Shown: one piece after another, positions 6,825-10,489 of the stretch | Layout: each line of letters begins with the position of its first letter | Numbering within the stretch: the stretch's first letter is position 1 | DNA from: Paludibacteraceae bacterium | GTDB taxonomy: Bacteria; Bacteroidota; Bacteroidia; Bacteroidales; Paludibacteraceae | Reading direction: 5' to 3' | DNA length: 10,489 bases | NCBI GenBank assembly: GCA_017965125.1 | Contig: JAGCQO010000180.1 | Location: forward strand, 1 to 10,489 | The notes under the pieces: model-generated | The model's input: only the letters and a program-made list of their open reading frames with translations | What the model was told of the DNA's origin: nothing | Databases searched by the model: none | Position numbers and translations under genes: made by a program

Positions 6825-7874
6825 ATGAGGCTAAACAGAATATTGGCGCTTTGCGTGCTCATGACATTGGTGTCGCTGATGGGTGTGAATGCCAAGGGCA
6901 AATGCGGCAAAGCAAGGAAGTCGAAACCTATTCCGGTGATTATAGGCGCGGACTTCGGCAGCTCGACCGACGACCTTTTCGCGCTCATGATGGCGAACCA
7001 TTTCATCGACGAGGGGAAGATTGACCTCAAGGGCGTGGTCTCGAACCGCATGGGCGACAAGAACGCCGGCGTCGTTGACATATTCAACACGTTCTATGGC
7101 CACCCGAACATCCCCATCGGCTTAGAGCGAAACGGGGTGGAGAATCCATACGTGTTCACGCCCTACAACGGGATTTGCGACCTCAAGACGGAGGACGGCA
7201 AGCCGATGTTTGAGCGCACGTACCCCGATGTGAGCAAACTGCCCGACGGATACAAGCTTTACCGCAAGTTGCTGAGCGAGGCGAAAGACCATTCGATGGT
7301 GCTCGTTGAGATAGGCTTCTCGACTACGCTGTGCCAGCTGCTCCAGTCGGACGCGGACGAGTTTTCGCCGCTCGGTGGCAGGGACTTGGTAGGCAAGAAG
7401 GTCAAGGCGATATATATACAGTGCGGACGTTTTCAGCCGACCGACAGCGTGTGCGGCTACAACATGAAAGCGGCGCCGAAGGCATCGGCCGTGTTCTTCG
7501 AGACTCTGCCGACGAACGTGGAGCTGCATCTGTCGCCAAGCATGGTGGGCGCCGGCATAAACTACCTTCCGCAGGATGTGCTGGACGATTTGGCGTATAC
7601 GACTAAAAACCCGATAAAGGCTGTGTATGAGAACTATGAGTGCACCGAAGGACAAAGGATGTGGGATTCGAACTGCCTTGTGGAAGCGGTCGAGGGCGAA
7701 AACTCCTACAATATTTCGCCACGCGGATGGGTCAAGTTTGTGGACAAGGGCGAGAACTCTCTGATGTTTTTCATAAACGACCCGAACGGCAATGCGCGCC
7801 ACCAGATCAAGGGCGATTCTTATTTCAATGCGGAGAAACTTCTGCAGATAAGGCGCTATAACAGAAAACGTTGA
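6825..7874 (+). CDS. Secreted nucleoside-hydrolase-like protein
   Basis: A 349-residue exported protein. Residues 1-23 form a signal peptide (basic MRLNR, hydrophobic core, probable cleavage after VNA). The mature part resembles the inosine-uridine-preferring nucleoside hydrolase family, whose members cleave the N-glycosidic bond of nucleosides using a calcium-binding Asp cluster. The cluster region is GADFGSSTDDLFAL at 41-54. It aligns with the DTDMGNDVDDALAL type, keeping D43, D49 and D50 but losing the first Asp (now A42) and the middle Asp (now S47). YGHPNIPIG at 91-99 is a family mark. GYNMKAAPKAS at 211-221 keeps N213 but lacks the usual Glu and Asp. A late Asp, D281 in MWDSN, fits the fourth metal ligand. 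Activity is therefore uncertain: it may be altered or lost. The start is ATG 6825, because the frame upstream carries the promoter and lacks signal-peptide character. Confidence 0.8.
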   Translation: MRLNRILALCVLMTLVSLMGVNAKGKCGKARKSKPIPVIIGADFGSSTDDLFALMMANHFIDEGKIDLKGVVSNRMGDKNAGVVDIFNTFYGHPNIPIGLERNGVENPYVFTPYNGICDLKTEDGKPMFERTYPDVSKLPDGYKLYRKLLSEAKDHSMVLVEIGFSTTLCQLLQSDADEFSPLGGRDLVGKKVKAIYIQCGRFQPTDSVCGYNMKAAPKASAVFFETLPTNVELHLSPSMVGAGINYLPQDVLDDLAYTTKNPIKAVYENYECTEGQRMWDSNCLVEAVEGENSYNISPRGWVKFVDKGENSLMFFINDPNGNARHQIKGDSYFNAEKLLQIRRYNRKR

Positions 7875-7894
7875 CATGACATAAAAGGCAAAGG

Positions 7895-7924
7895 CGGACG
7901 GCACGTGGATGTCGTCCGTTTTTT
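7895..7924 (+). terminator. Rho-independent terminator after the nucleoside-hydrolase-like gene
   Basis: CGGACG (7895-7900) pairs with CGTCCG (7913-7918) across a 12-nt loop. Six T residues (7919-7924) follow directly. It begins about 20 nt past the stop codon. Confidence 0.8.
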
Positions 7925-7952
7925 GTGAAACGACAGAAGCGGAAAAAATCTT

Positions 7953-7960
7953 TACATTTG
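7953..7960 (+). promoter_or_regulatory. -7 box of the thioesterase gene
   Basis: TACATTTG is an exact TAnnTTTG match 23 nt before the ATG at 7984. No convincing -33 element sits about 20 nt upstream. With the terminator just before it, this implies the thioesterase is transcribed on its own. Confidence 0.6.
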
Positions 7961-7983
7961 CATAAGCGATAAAATCAAGGATT

Positions 7984-8688
7984 ATGTACACACTGAACTA
8001 CAAGGTAACGACGAGTTGCTGCGACGAGCGCGGCAGGCTGAAACTTTATAGCGCACTGCAGATGATGCAGGATTGCAGCGAAATGTGGCTGGGCAGCGAG
8101 CCCGGTGTTGAAAAGTTCTTCAAGGAGAACGGTATGGCTCAGTTGCTCGTGTTCCGTCAGGTCGAGGTGAACAGGGTCCCTGTCTATGGCGAGGACCTGA
8201 GTGTGACGACGAGTGTGTACGGCATGAAACCGATGTTCGGATTCCGCAACACTGTTATAAAAGACGCCGCTGGCAATCCGTGCTACACGACTTGGAGCAT
8301 GGGTGCGTTCGTGGATATGTCAACAGGCAAGTTGTCGCGAATCCCAGCCGAGGTGCTTGCCACAATGAACCTCGACGAGCAGGTGGAGATGGAGTATAAA
8401 GACAGACGCATCTTCATGCCGAGCGAGGGCGTCGTGGAGAGGGAGGCATACCGAGTGGCGAGGAACGACATCGACTACAACGCCCATGTCAACAATGCCA
8501 ACTACGTCAGGATAGCTATGGAGCTGCTGCCCGAGGACTGGGAGGTGAAGAGCATGAGGGTGGAGTTCCGTGTGCCGGCGAAGATGGGCGACACGCTCGC
8601 GATATTCACGGCTGAAGAAGGAGCCAAGTTTTATGTCGATATTCAGGTGGACGGCAAGTCCAGCACTCTGGTGGAGTTTGAAAAGTGA
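7984..8688 (+). CDS. Acyl-ACP thioesterase (FatA/FatB type)
   Basis: Hydrolyses acyl-ACP to release free fatty acids, ending chain growth in type II fatty-acid synthesis; cytoplasmic. The 234 residues form two hot-dog domains, roughly 1-125 and 145-234, as in plant FatA/FatB and bacterial relatives. The catalytic segment NDIDYNAHVNNANYV at 161-175 carries D164, N166 and H168 in the D-x-N-x-H-V-N-N arrangement of the plant enzymes. E194 in VEFR is a candidate for the acidic catalytic residue, though that placement is less sure. The first domain shows VFRQVEVNRVPVYGE at 56-70. The gene lies between a terminator and the era promoter, so it is probably monocistronic. FabH, which starts the same pathway, is encoded about 2.3 kb upstream. 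Chain-length preference cannot be read by eye. Confidence 0.9.
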   Translation: MYTLNYKVTTSCCDERGRLKLYSALQMMQDCSEMWLGSEPGVEKFFKENGMAQLLVFRQVEVNRVPVYGEDLSVTTSVYGMKPMFGFRNTVIKDAAGNPCYTTWSMGAFVDMSTGKLSRIPAEVLATMNLDEQVEMEYKDRRIFMPSEGVVEREAYRVARNDIDYNAHVNNANYVRIAMELLPEDWEVKSMRVEFRVPAKMGDTLAIFTAEEGAKFYVDIQVDGKSSTLVEFEK

Positions 8689-8719
8689 TTGAGTATTAGT
8701 GAAAAAACACCTATATTTG
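8689..8719 (+). promoter_or_regulatory. Bacteroidota-type promoter of era-der
   Basis: TATATTTG at 8712-8719 and TTG at 8689-8691, with a 20-nt spacer, give the same elements and spacing as the pyrH promoter. The -33 element overlaps the thioesterase stop codon region (stop ends at 8688). The leader to the ATG at 8763 is about 35-40 nt. Confidence 0.8.
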
Positions 8720-8762
8720 CAGTTCGCAATTTTTGTTGCACATAAAGACAGGAAAAATAACA

Positions 8763-9644
8763 ATGCATAAGGCAGGTTTTGTAAACATAGTGGGAAACCC
8801 GAATGTGGGCAAGTCAACTCTGATGAACGCTTTGGTGGGCGAGAAAATCTCCATCATAACCAGCAAGGCGCAGACGACACGCCACAGGATTCTGGGTATA
8901 GTCAATGGCGAGGATTTTCAGATCGTTTACTCGGACACTCCGGGCGTGCTGAAGCCGAACTACAAGCTTCAGGAGTCGATGCTGGAGTTCTCGAAGTCGG
9001 CGCTGACCGATGCTGACGTGTTGCTTTATGTGACCGACGTGGTGGACCGCCCAGAGAAGAATGCTCGCTTTGTCAAAATGGTGAACGAGAGTTCCGCTCC
9101 GGTGATTCTTGTCATAAACAAGATTGACCAGATAGACCAGGAACAGCTGGAGAAGAAAGTGGAGGAGTGGAAGAATATCATACCAAGGGCGGAGATACTG
9201 CCGATGGCTGCGCTGCACAAGTTCAATCTTGAGCCGCTGCTCAGAAGAATCAAGGAGCTTCTGCCGGAGTCGCCGCCGTTCTTCGACAAGGACCAGCTGA
9301 CCGACAAGCCTGCGCGTTTCTTCGTGACGGAGATTATCCGCGAGAAAATCCTGTTGAACTACGACAAGGAGATACCTTATTCCGTGGAAGTCGAGGTAGA
9401 GCGATTCAAGGAAGAGGAGAACATCATAAGAATAAACGCCTTGATTTATGTCGAGAGAGATTCTCAAAAGGGCATAATCATAGGCCGAGGAGGCAAGAGC
9501 CTTAAGAAAATAGGCATAGAGGCAAGAAAGGATATAGAGGCTTTCTTTGACAAGCAAGTGTATCTGGAGCTGTATGTCAAGGTAGAAAAGGACTGGCGAA
9601 GCAAGGACGACAAGCTGAGACAGTTCGGGTATGAACAAAAATAA
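8763..9644 (+). CDS. era: GTPase Era
   Basis: Essential GTPase that binds the 3' end of 16S rRNA and helps 30S maturation, also linked to cell-cycle progress. The 293 residues contain an N-terminal G domain, with G1 GNPNVGKST at 11-19, the G2 region QTTRHR at 37-42, G3 DTPG at 58-61 and G4 NKID at 119-122. A C-terminal KH domain carries [15 protein letters not shown] at 237-251. At G5 the usual SA(K/L) reads MAAL at 148-151, with Ala in place of Ser. The start is ATG 8763 ([13 protein letters not shown]); an in-frame TTG at 8733 would add ten non-conserved residues and lies only about 14 nt past the -7 box. der follows after 14 nt, so era and der are co-transcribed. Confidence 0.96.
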   Translation: MHKAGFVNIVGNPNVGKSTLMNALVGEKISIITSKAQTTRHRILGIVNGEDFQIVYSDTPGVLKPNYKLQESMLEFSKSALTDADVLLYVTDVVDRPEKNARFVKMVNESSAPVILVINKIDQIDQEQLEKKVEEWKNIIPRAEILPMAALHKFNLEPLLRRIKELLPESPPFFDKDQLTDKPARFFVTEIIREKILLNYDKEIPYSVEVEVERFKEEENIIRINALIYVERDSQKGIIIGRGGKSLKKIGIEARKDIEAFFDKQVYLELYVKVEKDWRSKDDKLRQFGYEQK

Positions 9645-9645
9645 G

Positions 9646-9652
9646 AAAGGAG
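9646..9652 (+). promoter_or_regulatory. Strong Shine-Dalgarno sequence of der
   Basis: AAAGGAG sits 6 nt before the der ATG, an almost ideal SD. Other genes here have A/T-rich leaders without one, as is usual for Bacteroidota. It fixes the der start at 9659. Confidence 0.7.
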
Positions 9653-9658
9653 AGACAC

Positions 9659-10489
9659 ATGGCAAATAATCTGGTAGCGATAGTAGGAAGACCTAACGTG
9701 GGCAAATCGACCCTTTTCAACCGTCTGACACAGACGAGAAGGGCTATCGTGTCGGAAAACGCAGGTACGACAAGAGACCGTCAGTACGGCAAGAGCGACT
9801 GGGGCGGTCATGAGTTTTCTGTCGTTGACACAGGCGGATGGGTCAGCAATTCGGAGGATATTTTCGAGAACGAGATAAAGAGGCAAGTTACCATTGCTGT
9901 GGAAGAGGCAGATGTGATTTTGTTCGTTGTGGACGGAAGCACAGGACTTACAAGCATGGACGAGGAAATAGCACACATGCTGAGAAGAACCAAGAAAACG
10001 GTGATACTCGTCTGCAACAAGGTGGATACATACGAGCATCAGTATTCTTCATCGGAGTTTTATCAGTTGGGATTAGGCGACCCGATGGTGCTGTCTGCCA
10101 TGAACGGATTGGGCAGCGGCGAGATTCTTGACGAGGTGGTCAGCCATTTCGACCCAAACAAGGGCGAGGAGCAGCTTGACGCCATTCCGAGAATAGCCAT
10201 CGTCGGCCGACCAAACGCCGGCAAGTCTTCGCTTGTGAACGCGTTCCTCAACGAGGACAGAAACATCGTCACAGACGTGGCTGGCACAACGAGAGATTCT
10301 ATTTACACAAGATACAACAAGTTCGGACACGACTTCTATCTCGTGGACACTGCCGGCATTAGAAAGAAAGCCAAAGTGACTGAGGATTTGGAGTATTATT
10401 CGGTTGTGAGGTCTATCAGAGCGATAGAAAATTCCGATGTCTGCGTGCTGATGATTGACGCCACAAGAGGCATCGAAAGCCAGGATCTC
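9659..10489 (+). CDS. der: Ribosome biogenesis GTPase Der, 3' truncated by window edge
   Basis: Double-GTPase (EngA family) needed for 50S subunit maturation. The frame is open for 277 codons from ATG 9659 to the right edge with no stop; the family is usually about 430-490 residues, so the rest of the second G domain and the C-terminal KH-like domain lie outside. The first G domain shows GRPNVGKS at 10-17, GTTRDR at 36-41, DTGG at 57-60, NKVD at 120-123 and SAMNGLG at 146-152. An acidic linker (about 164-176) leads to the second G domain, with GRPNAGKS at 183-190, AGTTRDS at 208-214 and DTAG at 230-233. Two tandem P-loops with this spacing are diagnostic. It is the second gene of the era-der unit. 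Confidence 0.96.
   Translation, partial: MANNLVAIVGRPNVGKSTLFNRLTQTRRAIVSENAGTTRDRQYGKSDWGGHEFSVVDTGGWVSNSEDIFENEIKRQVTIAVEEADVILFVVDGSTGLTSMDEEIAHMLRRTKKTVILVCNKVDTYEHQYSSSEFYQLGLGDPMVLSAMNGLGSGEILDEVVSHFDPNKGEEQLDAIPRIAIVGRPNAGKSSLVNAFLNEDRNIVTDVAGTTRDSIYTRYNKFGHDFYLVDTAGIRKKAKVTEDLEYYSVVRSIRAIENSDVCVLMIDATRGIESQDL

Noticed and set aside
7122..7991. A 289-codon minus-strand open frame opposite the nucleoside-hydrolase-like gene
   Set aside because: It covers the terminator and the thioesterase promoter, shows no domain, and has typical antisense composition.
8733..8762. Upstream extension of era to a TTG
   Set aside because: The added residues are not part of the family N-terminus, and [13 protein letters not shown] from 8763 is a normal Era start.
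1..10489. A novel defence, mobile or biosynthetic system
   Set aside because: No transposase, integrase, direct-repeat array, toxin-antitoxin pair or unknown multi-gene cassette was seen; nearly all of the coding sequence belongs to known families.

Overview
The window reads as an ordinary chromosomal segment of a Bacteroidales bacterium (phylum Bacteroidota), perhaps Prevotellaceae-like, although the genus cannot be fixed from sequence alone. Three things support this. Several genes are preceded by the Bacteroidota-type -7 box TAnnTTTG, in two cases with a TTG at the -33 position exactly 20 nt upstream. Most genes lack a Shine-Dalgarno sequence. The gene set and its order (pyrH-frr, yceD-rpmF-fabH, era-der) and the protein sequences fit that phylum.

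Layout from left to right. Positions 3-179 hold the C-terminal end of an unrecognised gene. A clear promoter at 229-259 then drives a plus-strand cluster of UMP kinase (pyrH), ribosome recycling factor (frr), the circularly permuted ribosome-assembly GTPase RsgA, and an orphan membrane sensor histidine kinase. A second promoter near 3818-3825 starts a DUF177/YceD protein (from a GTG codon) and ribosomal protein L32 (rpmF), ending in a hairpin terminator. fabH (3-ketoacyl-ACP synthase III) follows with its own terminator. Next comes a minus-strand AEC-family permease, convergent with fabH and divergent from a secreted nucleoside-hydrolase-like protein. A FatA/FatB-type acyl-ACP thioesterase has its own promoter. 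The window closes with era and the first 277 codons of der, which runs off the right edge.

Functional theme: most of the window is growth-related housekeeping. It covers pyrimidine nucleotide supply (PyrH), ribosome assembly and recycling (RsgA, L32, Frr, Era, Der), and the first and last steps of fatty-acid synthesis (FabH initiates, the thioesterase releases chains). Between fabH and era sits a three-gene accessory block (permease, nucleoside-hydrolase-like protein, thioesterase), each gene with its own promoter element. No mobile element, CRISPR array, tRNA or rRNA was seen.

I looked for a previously undescribed system and did not find a convincing one. The best items for a second look are the degenerate Asp cluster of the secreted nucleoside-hydrolase-like protein, its divergent pairing with the permease, the partner-less histidine kinase behind rsgA, a terminator whose right arm overlaps a promoter-like box before fabH, and a strong Shine-Dalgarno in front of der in a genome that otherwise hardly uses them.
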